Shown here: in pieces, positions 8,901 to 15,562 of the stretch
Position numbering within the stretch: the stretch's first letter is position 1
How the letters are laid out: every line of letters begins with the position of its first letter
Assembly: GCA_004376485.1 (NCBI GenBank)
Contig: SOJT01000096.1
Span: forward strand, 1 to 17,308
DNA length: 17,308 nt
Source: Candidatus Aerophobota bacterium
GTDB lineage: Bacteria > Aerophobota > Aerophobia > Aerophobales > AE-B3A
Direction of reading: 5' to 3'
Program-made: the position numbers and the translations under genes
The notes under the pieces: model-generated
What the model saw: only the letters and a program-made list of their open reading frames with translations
What the model was told of the DNA's origin: nothing
Databases searched by the model: none

Positions 8901-9517
8901 TTAAGCAGCTTGATTCTTTTCCCCTTGGTTTTCTCCTCGAGGAGCTTCTCCTTTAATCTTTCTTTGAGCTCCTCAATCTTGATCCCTTCCAGTACCTCTA
9001 GAATTGCCTCTGTTCCTGTTCCCGCCTGAAACTTCTCCTCTCCATATAAACCCTTATATTTTTGATATTCTTCCTCCTCCAATACCTGGAGCTTCTTGAG
9101 AGGCGTCTTGCCAGGATCGATTACCAAATAGCTGACAAAATAAACGATTCTTTCTACTTCATTTTTTTTGAGCCCCAACAGGAGAGGCAGATATTTCTTA
9201 GTGTACCAAATATGGGTTACTGGGGTAGCCAGCTCTATATGTCCCATCCGTTCCCGCCGGACCTTAGAAGAGGTTACTTCGACCCCACATCTCTCGCACC
9301 TAACACCCTTGTACTTCATTTTTCGGTACTTACCACAGTAACACTCGTAGCCTTTGGTAGGACCAAAGATCCGCTCACAAAAAAGACCTCCTCTCTCCGG
9401 CTTGAATGTCCGATAATTAATGGTATCCGTCTTCTTTACCTCACCATAGGACCATCGCCTTATCTCTTGTGGCGAAGCAAGTCTTATCCTGACTTTGCTT
9501 ATTTCACTTATTTTCAA
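5939..9517 (-). CDS. rpoC: RNA polymerase subunit beta', TTG start, F-loop insertion
   Basis: This is the beta' subunit carrying the catalytic magnesium site. The 1192-residue protein has the N-terminal zinc ribbon (Cys59, 61, 74, 77), the invariant NADFDGDQM at 445-453 with the three Mg-binding aspartates 447, 449 and 451, a second zinc site (Cys809, 883, 890, 893) and the trigger loop around TLRTFHTGG at 926-934. Total length resembles the Bacillus type. Two points are odd. Between GLM (703-705) and EPIRSSFKEG there are 47 residues where E. coli has about 10, and the bridge helix reads PEYFMSTGGGRKGL where STHGARKGL is usual. The start is TTG with AGGGAG six bases upstream; no in-frame ATG lies near, and the rpoB stop is in the same frame six codons upstream. 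Confidence 0.97.
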   Translation of the reverse strand: MKISEISKVRIRLASPQEIRRWSYGEVKKTDTINYRTFKPERGGLFCERIFGPTKGYECYCGKYRKMKYKGVRCERCGVEVTSSKVRRERMGHIELATPVTHIWYTKKYLPLLLGLKKNEVERIVYFVSYLVIDPGKTPLKKLQVLEEEEYQKYKGLYGEEKFQAGTGTEAILEVLEGIKIEELKERLKEKLLEEKTKGKRIKLLKQLEVVENFLRSGNKPEWMVLKVIPVIPPDFRPMVQLESGIFANSDLNDLYRRIINRNNRLKYLLEIGAPQIIIKNEKKMLQQAVDALFENEKLSQPILGGGGRPLKSLGEAIKGKQGRFRQNLLGKRVDYSGRAVIVPGPNLKLHECGIPERMALELFRPFVIREILEERRAETIKRANDLVEKADPFVWGILERVVEDHPVLLNRAPTLHRLGIQAFQPVLIEGSAIQLHPLVCTAFNADFDGDQMAIHVPLSYEAQLEARTLLLSTNNILSPSNGEPIVSPTQDITVGCYYLTLESETKSDRKVFSSPQEVLLAYDLDKVDLHQPIKVLLDGEWIETTPGRVIFNEVLPEGMEFKNQLVDKEVLSTIIASTWERWGNIVAVETLDKIKKLGFDYATLCGLTFSMADLPNIKEKRKLLQETEDEIKGFSLLAEEGSISEEERYIDVIDVRMRVTQQIGEKVSQYLSRNPFNSLYLMWKSGARGSADQLRQIIGIRGLMSRSIRETYRRELWDEVFRKDLNISSEVIKHYFYPISGGRLRGRISEEPIRSSFKEGLTAPEYFMSTGGGRKGLVDTALKTAYAGYLTRKLVAAAQDLIITESDCQTIDGLTMRSLVEDGKIVEPVGKRIVGRVTVSPVLDPSKNEVIVGSNEEITKKIAGEIDAAGILEVKIRSPLTCQTKWGLCQRCYGWDLSSHRIVSLGEAVGVIAAQSIGEPGTQLTLRTFHTGGIFQKGGDIPQGLPRATELFEPRKQSYSKRGIIRQRQGEEALISEVEGRVAIKEEEGRVLVKIQNAGEKEITYEVGGEILVSEGDVVEPGEKLVEGSINPRALLAIKGVRAVEEYLVNQTQQVYRSQGVTIDSKHFEVIIRQMMRKVEVEDPGDTGYLPGEQVDKVDFEEVNSKIKEKGDNPATVRPLLLTISKAAQEDKRSFLSAASFQRTKQVLAEAAICGQIDYFKGLKGNVIIGKLIPAGTGFYNLEDKPAQNEP

Positions 9518-9523
9518 GGATTT

Positions 9524-9529
9524 CTCCCT
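9524..9529 (-). promoter_or_regulatory. Ribosome binding site supporting the rpoC TTG start
   Basis: AGGGAG lies six bases before the TTG at 9515-9517. The first in-frame internal Met is residue 67, beyond conserved N-terminal beta' sequence, and the rpoB stop closes the frame upstream, so the TTG is the only start that fits. Confidence 0.7.
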
Positions 9530-9532
9530 ATC

Positions 9533-12500
9533 TTATGTTTCCTCTTTGTCTAAATCCATAATGCTCAGTTTTTTACTATCTTTCCAAAATTCCAGCGACA
9601 ATCCCAAAGATTGCAGTTCCTTAACTAAAACTTTGAAAGATTCGGGTGTTTGAGTATCCAGAAAGTTTTCACCTCTTATTATCCATTCATGTATCTTAGC
9701 CCGGGCCTGGAGATCGTCTGACTTACCTGTAAGCATCTCCTGCAGGCTGTATGCTGCTCCATATCCCTCCAGAGCCCATACTTCCATTTCTCCGAATCTC
9801 TGGCCTCCCTGTCGAGATCTCCCTCCCAGGGGTTGCTGAGTTATTAAAGCGTAGGGACCGGTGGAACGAGCATGCATTTTTTCTTCAGCCAGGTGAATCA
9901 ACTTCATCATATACATGTAGCCTACCGTCACCGGCTGATGGAATAAGACTCCTGTTTGTCCATCGTAGAGAGTAACCTTTCCTGACTCGGGTAGAGAGGC
10001 CCTCTTCAATAGCCCTCTTATCTCCCCTTCCTTAGGACCTTCGAAAACCGGACATATTATCTTTACCCCTAAGACCTTGGCCACCCATCCCAGGTGGACT
10101 TCCAATATTTGGCCTATATTCATTCGGGAAGGAACACTCAGGGGATTCAATACTACTTCCACCGGCGTTCCATCCTCAAGAAAAGGCATATCCTCTTCAG
10201 GAATTATCTTGGCTACTACTCCTTTATTTCCATGACGGCCAGATACTTTATCTCCAACTCTGATCTTACGACGCATAGCCACATATACCTTTACTTTCTT
10301 TCTCATATCTGGCGGAAGATTATCCTCGTTCTCCTGGGAAAAAACTTTGATTTTAATAACTTTTCCTTCAACTCCATGAGGGACTCTTAAAGAGTTATCT
10401 TTTACCTTTTGTGCCTTTTCTCCAAAGATACTGCGCAAGAGCCTTTCCTCAGGGGTAAGTTTTACCTCAACCTGAGGGGTCACCTTGCCTACCAGGATAT
10501 CTCCAAATTTCACCTCTGCTCCTATTCGGATAATCCCATCCTCATCTAGATTCTTTAAAGATACCTCCTCCACATTAGGAATATCCGCGGTAATCTCCTC
10601 TATCCCGGACTTCAGTTCCTTTGCCTCAACATGAAATTCCTCGATATGAATAGAGGTGAAGATATCATCCTTAACCAGTTTTTCACTGATTAAGACAGCG
10701 TCCTCAAAATTGTATCCTCCGAAGGGCGTAAAGGCTACTAGAATATCTCTGCCCAGGGCAAGTTTACCATTTCGGATAGCCGGACCATCAGCGATGAAAT
10801 CTCCCTCTGTTACCTTCTCTTCTCTGGTTACAATCGGCCGTTGGTTAATACAGGTACGTTGGTTGGATCGATTAAACTTTGTCAGGTCGTAAGTATCTAT
10901 TCCTGATAAAGTTTTAATTTTTATGGAGTTAGCATCCACATAAACAACTTCTCCAGAGCGTCTTGCTTTCACCGCACTCATAGAATCTTGAGCAACTTTC
11001 TCATCCATCCCTGTTTGAATAAAAGCTTCCTCTGGCATCTCCAAGGGTACTGCCTGACGCTGCATATTAGAACCCATGAGAGCCCGGTTAGCCTCATCAT
11101 GTTCCAGGAAAGGAATCAAGGAAGTACTTACCGAGACCATCTGCTTGGGGGATACCTCCACATAATCTACCTTTTCCTTGGGGACAGTAACAACTTCTCC
11201 CCTGTATCTGGCTATCAGTTCAGGTTTAATAAACCTCCCTTCCTCATCTATAGTATCGGTGCTAGCAATATAGTAATTATCTTCCTCTCGGGCATCGAGA
11301 TATACTACTTTTTGAGTGGCCCTATCCCCTTCTACTTTCCTATACGGGGTTTCCAGAAAACCAAACTCATTTATTCTAACATAGGCAGCTAAAGAGACGA
11401 TCAAGCCAATGTTTTGACCTTCAGGGGTTTCTATGGGGCAAATACGACCATAGTGGCTATAATGAACATCTCTCACTTCTTCCTTAGCCTGGACCCGGTT
11501 CAATCCTCCTGGACCCAAGGCCGAGAGTCTGCGTTTGTGAGTGAGTTCCGCCAGCGGATTGGTCTGATCTAAATATTGAGAAAGGCGCCCTGTATTGAAA
11601 AAACTATCCACTGAATTCCTCACTGTTCTCGTATTAATGAGGGAGCGAGGAGTGACTGTTTCGGGATCCTGGATACTCATACCCTGCTGTATGACTCTAG
11701 CCAGGTGAGCCAATCCAATGTGGAGTTGTTCTAACAGAAGGTCCCCCACTCTCCTTACTCTCCTATATGAGAGATGATCCAAACTTTTTATTTCTTTTTT
11801 CTCTCTATTTAACCTTAAGAGATATTTTATAGTACCTATAACGTCCCTCAACCGGATAACCTCAGTCTGCCAATCACCATCTAAATCCAATTCCTTATTA
11901 ATCTGGAATCTCCCCACTCTGCCCAGGCTATATCGGCGAGGATCCAGAAATGTCCTGGTAAAGACTTCATTAACTGATTCGAAAACAGGGGGTCGAGTTG
12001 GCCTGAGACAATGATAAATCTTTAGAAGGCCGTCCTTTTGTGTGGCTGCTCCATCCTGCTTGAAGCTTTCTTCCAAAACTCTTCTGTCATCTGGATTCTC
12101 AAATTCCCCGAGAATTTCTTCAGGCACTCCACCCATAGCCCTTAAGAATAAGGTCGCCAAAAATCTCCTCTTACGGTTAATCCGCATGTAGATGAGACCC
12201 TCTCGAATCTCAAAATCCAACCAGTTTCCTCTTTGTGGGATAATACGCGCTCTGTACATTATCCCGGAAGTGGAGGAAGCAGAAATATCCTCCTCAAAAA
12301 TTACCCCGGGGGACCTCTGCAATTGGTTGACTATTATCCTCTCTCCCCCGTTGATAATAAAACTCCCTTTTCTCGTCATTAGAGGAAAATCTCCCAGATA
12401 TACTTCCTGCTCGGTGACCTCCCCGGTCTCCTTTTTAACTAAGCGTAGCTTCACGTACAGAGGAAGAGAGAAGGTGAGTTCTTCCTCCTTGCATCTCTCT

Positions 12501-12748
12501 ACTGGATGTCTGGGTTCTCTTAAATCATACTCTACAAAATCTAAGACCAATCTGCCATTGTAACTTTCCACAGGAAATATATCTTTAAAAACCCCCTGCA
12601 AACCCTCATTAACCCTCTTCTGGGGTGGAACATTTACCTGCAGAAAGGCTTCAAAGGATGCTTTTTGCATCTCCAGCAGATTCGGTACCTCAATGACAGG
12701 TTTTGATTTAGTGAAATCTAATATCTTTGAACCCTTCTTGATATCCAT
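9533..12748 (-). CDS. rpoB: RNA polymerase subunit beta, compact form
   Basis: This is the beta subunit, forming half of the active-site cleft and the rifampicin pocket. At 1071 residues it is shorter than those of E. coli (1342) and Bacillus (about 1190), consistent with absence of lineage-specific insertions; both ends look complete. Recognisable blocks are the rifampicin region LSQYLDQTNPLAELTHKRRL (389-408), PIETPEG (438-444), GYNFEDA (678-684), GRHGNKG (837-843) and GQRFGEMEVWALE (982-994). Rif contact residues equivalent to E. coli Gln513, Asp516, His526, Arg529 and Ser531 are retained, so drug sensitivity is plausible. Several otherwise conserved motifs differ: fork loop 2 reads NRVQAKEEVRD, DHLGNRR is DHLSYRR, and TPEGPN is TPEGQN. 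It starts 11 bases after rplL. Confidence 0.98.
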   Translation of the reverse strand: MDIKKGSKILDFTKSKPVIEVPNLLEMQKASFEAFLQVNVPPQKRVNEGLQGVFKDIFPVESYNGRLVLDFVEYDLREPRHPVERCKEEELTFSLPLYVKLRLVKKETGEVTEQEVYLGDFPLMTRKGSFIINGGERIIVNQLQRSPGVIFEEDISASSTSGIMYRARIIPQRGNWLDFEIREGLIYMRINRKRRFLATLFLRAMGGVPEEILGEFENPDDRRVLEESFKQDGAATQKDGLLKIYHCLRPTRPPVFESVNEVFTRTFLDPRRYSLGRVGRFQINKELDLDGDWQTEVIRLRDVIGTIKYLLRLNREKKEIKSLDHLSYRRVRRVGDLLLEQLHIGLAHLARVIQQGMSIQDPETVTPRSLINTRTVRNSVDSFFNTGRLSQYLDQTNPLAELTHKRRLSALGPGGLNRVQAKEEVRDVHYSHYGRICPIETPEGQNIGLIVSLAAYVRINEFGFLETPYRKVEGDRATQKVVYLDAREEDNYYIASTDTIDEEGRFIKPELIARYRGEVVTVPKEKVDYVEVSPKQMVSVSTSLIPFLEHDEANRALMGSNMQRQAVPLEMPEEAFIQTGMDEKVAQDSMSAVKARRSGEVVYVDANSIKIKTLSGIDTYDLTKFNRSNQRTCINQRPIVTREEKVTEGDFIADGPAIRNGKLALGRDILVAFTPFGGYNFEDAVLISEKLVKDDIFTSIHIEEFHVEAKELKSGIEEITADIPNVEEVSLKNLDEDGIIRIGAEVKFGDILVGKVTPQVEVKLTPEERLLRSIFGEKAQKVKDNSLRVPHGVEGKVIKIKVFSQENEDNLPPDMRKKVKVYVAMRRKIRVGDKVSGRHGNKGVVAKIIPEEDMPFLEDGTPVEVVLNPLSVPSRMNIGQILEVHLGWVAKVLGVKIICPVFEGPKEGEIRGLLKRASLPESGKVTLYDGQTGVLFHQPVTVGYMYMMKLIHLAEEKMHARSTGPYALITQQPLGGRSRQGGQRFGEMEVWALEGYGAAYSLQEMLTGKSDDLQARAKIHEWIIRGENFLDTQTPESFKVLVKELQSLGLSLEFWKDSKKLSIMDLDKEET

Positions 12749-12759
12749 GAATTACCCCC

Positions 12760-13356
12760 CTACTTCACCTCCAACTTAGCTCCTACTGCCTCTAAAATCC
12801 CTTTGATCTTAAGGGCTTCTTCCTTACTTACTCCCTGCTTAACGGGTTGGGGAGCTTGTTCTACCAAATCTTTTGCTTCCTTTAATCCCAGAGAAGTCAC
12901 TTTTCTTACTTCCTTAATCACCTGGATCTTTTTGCTGCCCACCTCACTTAATATCACGTCGAACTCAGTTTTCTCTTCTTCTACTGCCGCCTCACCAGCG
13001 CTTGGAGCCTGAATACCAACCGGAGAGACAGCAGCGGCCTTGACTCCAAACCTATCCTCCAGCTCTTTTACCAGTTCTGAGAGTTCCAGCACGTTCATCC
13101 CTTCAATAGCTTTAATGATCTCTTGCTTTTTATCACCTTTTCCCTTGTCTTCGGGCTCTTTCGTAAGCTCTTTCGTAAGCTTTTTCGTAGGCTCTCTTTT
13201 AGTAGGTTCTTTTCGGAGTTCTGCTTTGAGTTCTTTCTTGGGTTCTTCTTTGACTTCCACTTTGGGCTCTTCCTTCGGTTCTTCTTTGGGTTCTTTCTTT
13301 CCTTGTTGTTTTACCTCTTCAAGTTTTTCCCCTGTGGGGGATGGCGTTTTAGCCAT
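12760..13356 (-). CDS. rplL: 50S ribosomal protein L7/L12 with long charged N-terminal extension
   Basis: L7/L12 forms the flexible stalk that recruits and activates translational GTPases. Residues 77-198 are an ordinary L12: the dimerisation helices KQEIIKAIEGMNVLELSELV, an Ala/Pro hinge around 107-128 and the C-terminal domain with EVRKVTSLGLKEAKDLVE and a GAKLEVK end. The protein is nevertheless 198 residues long, against about 120-130 for the family. Residues 1-76 contain 21 Lys, 18 Glu and 9 Pro by my count and form a period-4 array (EPKE, EPKE, EPKV, EVKE, EPKK and so on). The ATG has a strong GAGGAGGA six bases upstream and no alternative start lies just before the core domain, so the extension appears genuinely translated. 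It sits three bases after rplJ and 11 bases before rpoB. Confidence 0.96.
   Translation of the reverse strand: MAKTPSPTGEKLEEVKQQGKKEPKEEPKEEPKVEVKEEPKKELKAELRKEPTKREPTKKLTKELTKEPEDKGKGDKKQEIIKAIEGMNVLELSELVKELEDRFGVKAAAVSPVGIQAPSAGEAAVEEEKTEFDVILSEVGSKKIQVIKEVRKVTSLGLKEAKDLVEQAPQPVKQGVSKEEALKIKGILEAVGAKLEVK
13147..13293 (-). repeat. 12-base coding minisatellite in rplL
   Basis: Residues 22-70 of L7/L12 can be read as 12 tetrapeptides of the pattern Glu-(Pro/Leu/Val)-(Lys/Thr)-(Lys/Glu), with one slipped residue (Arg54). At DNA level the clearest tandem copies are at 13155-13190: two exact 12-base units (plus strand gctctttcgtaa) followed by one with two changes. Other units are degenerate. 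A 12-base period keeps the reading frame when copies are gained or lost. Confidence 0.75.
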
Positions 13357-13359
13357 AGA

Positions 13360-13878
13360 TTATCCTCCTCTTTTGGCCGAAATTGTGTTTAGAAGATAAA
13401 TTAGTCGTTGCAGAGGCGAATTCAAAGCACCCCTTAGCCTTGCTAAGGGAAGCTCGAGCAAGAATAAAATCTGGGACAAAAGAACCTCCCGAGAGGGCAG
13501 TTTCCCCAAGGTTTTTACTTTATCCTCTTCCAAGAAATTCCCACCTAAGAGACCCCCCTTAATGCTCAAATTAGGATGATTGGGAAGAAAACCTACCAGC
13601 ACTTTGGCTGAAACTAAAGGATCTCCTTCTACAAAGATTATCCCCGTGGGCCCGGAAAACCATTGAACTAATCCTTCCAGTTCTTTTCCCTGAATAGATC
13701 TTGCGGCAAGAGTGTTTTTGACCACTCGAAAAATGGCCTTCCCCTCTCTCAATTTATTTCGGAGCTCAGTAAGCTCTACCACTTTTAATCCTCGATAATC
13801 CACTATGAAAGAAGCTGGACACGTCCTCAGAAGCCTGCCTATCCCTTCCACCTTCTCTATTTTTTCTCTCAGTGCCAT
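13360..13878 (-). CDS. rplJ: 50S ribosomal protein L10
   Basis: L10 anchors L7/L12 dimers to the ribosome through its C-terminal helix and binds 23S rRNA through its N-terminal domain. The 172-residue product has FIVDYRGLKVVELTELRNKLRE, VVKNTLAARS and SGPTGIIF, typical of the globular domain. LPSREVLLSQIL leads into the C-terminal helix, ending near YLLNTISAKRGG. The helix length looks ordinary (E. coli L10 has 165 residues and carries two L12 dimers). The gap to rplA is a single base, so the long rplJ leader bound by the L10-L12 complex in E. coli has no room here; such a site would have to lie within rplA. Confidence 0.97.
   Translation of the reverse strand: MALREKIEKVEGIGRLLRTCPASFIVDYRGLKVVELTELRNKLREGKAIFRVVKNTLAARSIQGKELEGLVQWFSGPTGIIFVEGDPLVSAKVLVGFLPNHPNLSIKGGLLGGNFLEEDKVKTLGKLPSREVLLSQILFLLELPLARLRGALNSPLQRLIYLLNTISAKRGG
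13363..13370 (-). promoter_or_regulatory. Strong ribosome binding site for rplL
   Basis: GAGGAGGA lies six bases upstream of the ATG at 13354-13356. It decides the start that includes the N-terminal extension of L7/L12. Confidence 0.85.
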
Positions 13879-13879
13879 T

Positions 13880-14584
13880 TTACAGATCTCCCAATAGGCT
13901 AGGTAGGTCCACTTTTATGCCCGGTCCCATTGTAGAACAAAGGGAAATGCCCCGAATGTATGCCCCCTTCACTGTAGAAGGTTTATCCTTATTTAAAGCT
14001 CTAAGCAAAACTTTGAGATTCTCGAGTAGGGCATCATCGGTGAAAGAGATCTTTCCTATCAAAGCATGGATTCCTCCGCTGGCATCGTTTCTGTACTCAA
14101 TCTTTCCCTTCTTCAATTCTCTTACCGCCCGGGAGGGATTCTCACTCACTGTCCCTACTTTTGGGGATGGCATCAAGCCTCTAGGACCCAGGATTCGTCC
14201 CAATTTAGCCACATCTTTCATTAACTCTGGCGAAGCAACCACGGCATCAAAATCAAGCCATCCTTTCTCGACTTTGGCTATCAATTCCTCATCTCCTACC
14301 CAATCAGCTCCTGCCTTGCTGGCTTCCTCAGCCTTCTCTCCTTTAGCAAAGACCAGTACCTTAAGCTTTTTGCCCGTCCCATGAGGTAGAGCCACTGTCC
14401 CTCTCACTCGCTCACCACGTTCCTTAGGTTTTATATTCAAATAGACGGCTACCTCTACTGACTCCTCGAATCCACAATGAGAAATTTCCTTCATTAACTT
14501 TATAGCCTCTAGAGACGCATATTTCTTATTTTTTCCCAGCCTCTCGGATATCCCCAGATATCTCTTACCTCTTTTTTTTGCCAT
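13880..14584 (-). CDS. rplA: 50S ribosomal protein L1
   Basis: L1 forms the mobile L1 stalk that helps release deacylated tRNA from the E site, and in several bacteria it represses its own rplK-rplA mRNA. The 234-residue protein has normal length. It carries AKKRGKRYLG near the N-terminus, GRILGPRGLMPSPKVGTV in the rRNA-binding part, and the C-terminal STMGPGIKVD. The segment RNDASGGIHALIGK replaces the more usual RNDKAGIIHVPIGK, a minor change. It starts two bases after the rplK stop and ends one base before rplJ. No separate L1-binding leader is visible. Confidence 0.97.
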   Translation of the reverse strand: MAKKRGKRYLGISERLGKNKKYASLEAIKLMKEISHCGFEESVEVAVYLNIKPKERGERVRGTVALPHGTGKKLKVLVFAKGEKAEEASKAGADWVGDEELIAKVEKGWLDFDAVVASPELMKDVAKLGRILGPRGLMPSPKVGTVSENPSRAVRELKKGKIEYRNDASGGIHALIGKISFTDDALLENLKVLLRALNKDKPSTVKGAYIRGISLCSTMGPGIKVDLPSLLGDL

Positions 14585-14586
14585 AA

Positions 14587-15015
14587 TTAATCTTCTACTT
14601 CCAAACCCATGTTTCTCGCCGTTCCTTCAATGATCTTGACCGCACTATTGAGCTCGTAGGCATTCAAATCCGGCAGCTTAATCCTGGCTATCTCCTCCAG
14701 GTCCTTTCGGCCTATCTTGCCCACCTTCTTACGGTTAGGCTCCCCAGAACCCTTCTCAATTCCAGCTGCTTTCTTGAGCAGGGAAGCAGCTGGAGGTGTC
14801 TTTAGCTCGAAGGTAAAAGACCTATCTCTGTAAACAGTTACAGCCACAGGAATAATGATATCTCCCTTGTCTTTGGTCTTCTCATTAAAGGCTCGGCAAA
14901 AATCCATTATACTCACGCCGTGCTGACCTAGAGCTGGGCCTACAGGAGGAGCTGGATTAGCCTTACCAGCCGCTATCTGAAGTTTAATTTTTGTCTGAAT
15001 AGGTTTTTTAGCCAT
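14587..15015 (-). CDS. rplK: 50S ribosomal protein L11
   Basis: L11 binds the GTPase-associated centre of 23S rRNA, is the usual thiostrepton target partner and is needed for RelA activation. The 142-residue protein has normal length with KLQIAAGKANPAPPVGPALG at residues 11-30, including the proline-rich hinge, and a C-terminal rRNA-binding domain containing NAYELNSAVKIIEGTARNMG. Its ATG shares one base with the nusG stop (TAATG), so the two are probably translationally coupled. It is followed by rplA after two bases. Confidence 0.98.
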   Translation of the reverse strand: MAKKPIQTKIKLQIAAGKANPAPPVGPALGQHGVSIMDFCRAFNEKTKDKGDIIIPVAVTVYRDRSFTFELKTPPAASLLKKAAGIEKGSGEPNRKKVGKIGRKDLEEIARIKLPDLNAYELNSAVKIIEGTARNMGLEVED

Positions 15016-15548
15016 TAGAGCTTTTCCACATTAACATATTCTATTTCCACAGGGGTTTCTCTGCTAAAAATGGATACAAGAACCTTGAGTCTTTGTTGAT
15101 GAGGATTGACTTCTATGATTTCTCCCTGAAAACTGGCAAAGGGTCCCTGAGCAATACGAATAGTCTCACCCAGTTCGAAAAGAATACCGGGTTTAGGTTC
15201 CTTTTCCAAAAGGCCCATTCGGTATTCCACATTGGTCACCTCTTTCTCATCTAAAGGAACAGGTTGATTCATGGGGCCTACAAAACCACTCACACCAGGA
15301 GTGTTAGATATAACAAATTTACTCTCATCGGTCAGTTCTGCCTCAATAAGCATATACCCGGGGAAAAACTTCCTGCGGTATATCCTTCTTTTTCCATTCT
15401 TAACCTCTGCTATCTTTTCCTTGGGAATTAAAATGCGGGAAACCTTGTCCTTGATTCCAAAAGATTCAACTCTTTGCTCCAGGTTAGTCTTCACTCTATC
15501 TTCCTGACCGGCGTAAGTATGAAGAGCATACCATTTTTTTTCGCCCAT
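15015..15548 (-). CDS. nusG: Transcription elongation/antitermination factor NusG
   Basis: NusG binds the RNA polymerase clamp through its N-terminal domain and contacts Rho or S10 through its KOW domain. The product begins MGEKKWYALHTYAGQE, a standard NusG start, and contains RRKFFPGYMLIEAEL and NTPGVSGFVG. The KOW segment from about residue 120 reads GETIRIAQGPFASFQGEI with SIFSRETPVEIE near the end. I choose the ATG at 15546-15548 (177 residues) over a GTG two codons upstream, because GAGGTGA at 15556-15562 is seven bases from the ATG but only one base from the GTG. It starts seven bases after secE and overlaps rplK by one base. Confidence 0.96.
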   Translation of the reverse strand: MGEKKWYALHTYAGQEDRVKTNLEQRVESFGIKDKVSRILIPKEKIAEVKNGKRRIYRRKFFPGYMLIEAELTDESKFVISNTPGVSGFVGPMNQPVPLDEKEVTNVEYRMGLLEKEPKPGILFELGETIRIAQGPFASFQGEIIEVNPHQQRLKVLVSIFSRETPVEIEYVNVEKL

Positions 15549-15555
15549 AGTCACT

Positions 15556-15562
15556 TCACCTC
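15556..15562 (-). promoter_or_regulatory. Ribosome binding site deciding the nusG start
   Basis: GAGGTGA overlaps the secE stop codon and lies seven bases upstream of the nusG ATG. The distance to the alternative GTG at 15552-15554 is one base, too short for normal initiation. Confidence 0.7.

Noticed and set aside
9062..9553. Plus-strand open frame of 163 codons opposite the start of rpoC
   Set aside because: It lies opposite highly conserved RpoC N-terminal sequence, whose constraint explains the open frame; the encoded protein resembles nothing I know.
11512..11584. Natural rifampicin resistance from changes in the rpoB Rif region
   Set aside because: The equivalents of Gln513, Asp516, His526, Arg529 and Ser531 are all wild type. 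The Ala at the Ser522 position is, as I recall, also found in B. subtilis.
13129..13356. The L7/L12 extension as a separate small gene or a frameshift fusion
   Set aside because: The frame is continuous with the core, there is one strong ribosome binding site at the upstream ATG, and no stop or start separates the parts.
13040..13399. Long plus-strand open frames opposite rplL, including a Phe/Ser/Leu-rich one
   Set aside because: They are antisense readings of the Lys/Glu-rich repeat (AAR and GAR codons read backwards as Phe, Leu and Ser). They match no family I recognise and have no convincing ribosome binding site.
15552..15554. GTG as the start codon of nusG
   Set aside because: It lies one base from the only ribosome binding site, while the ATG two codons later has correct spacing and gives the standard NusG N-terminus.
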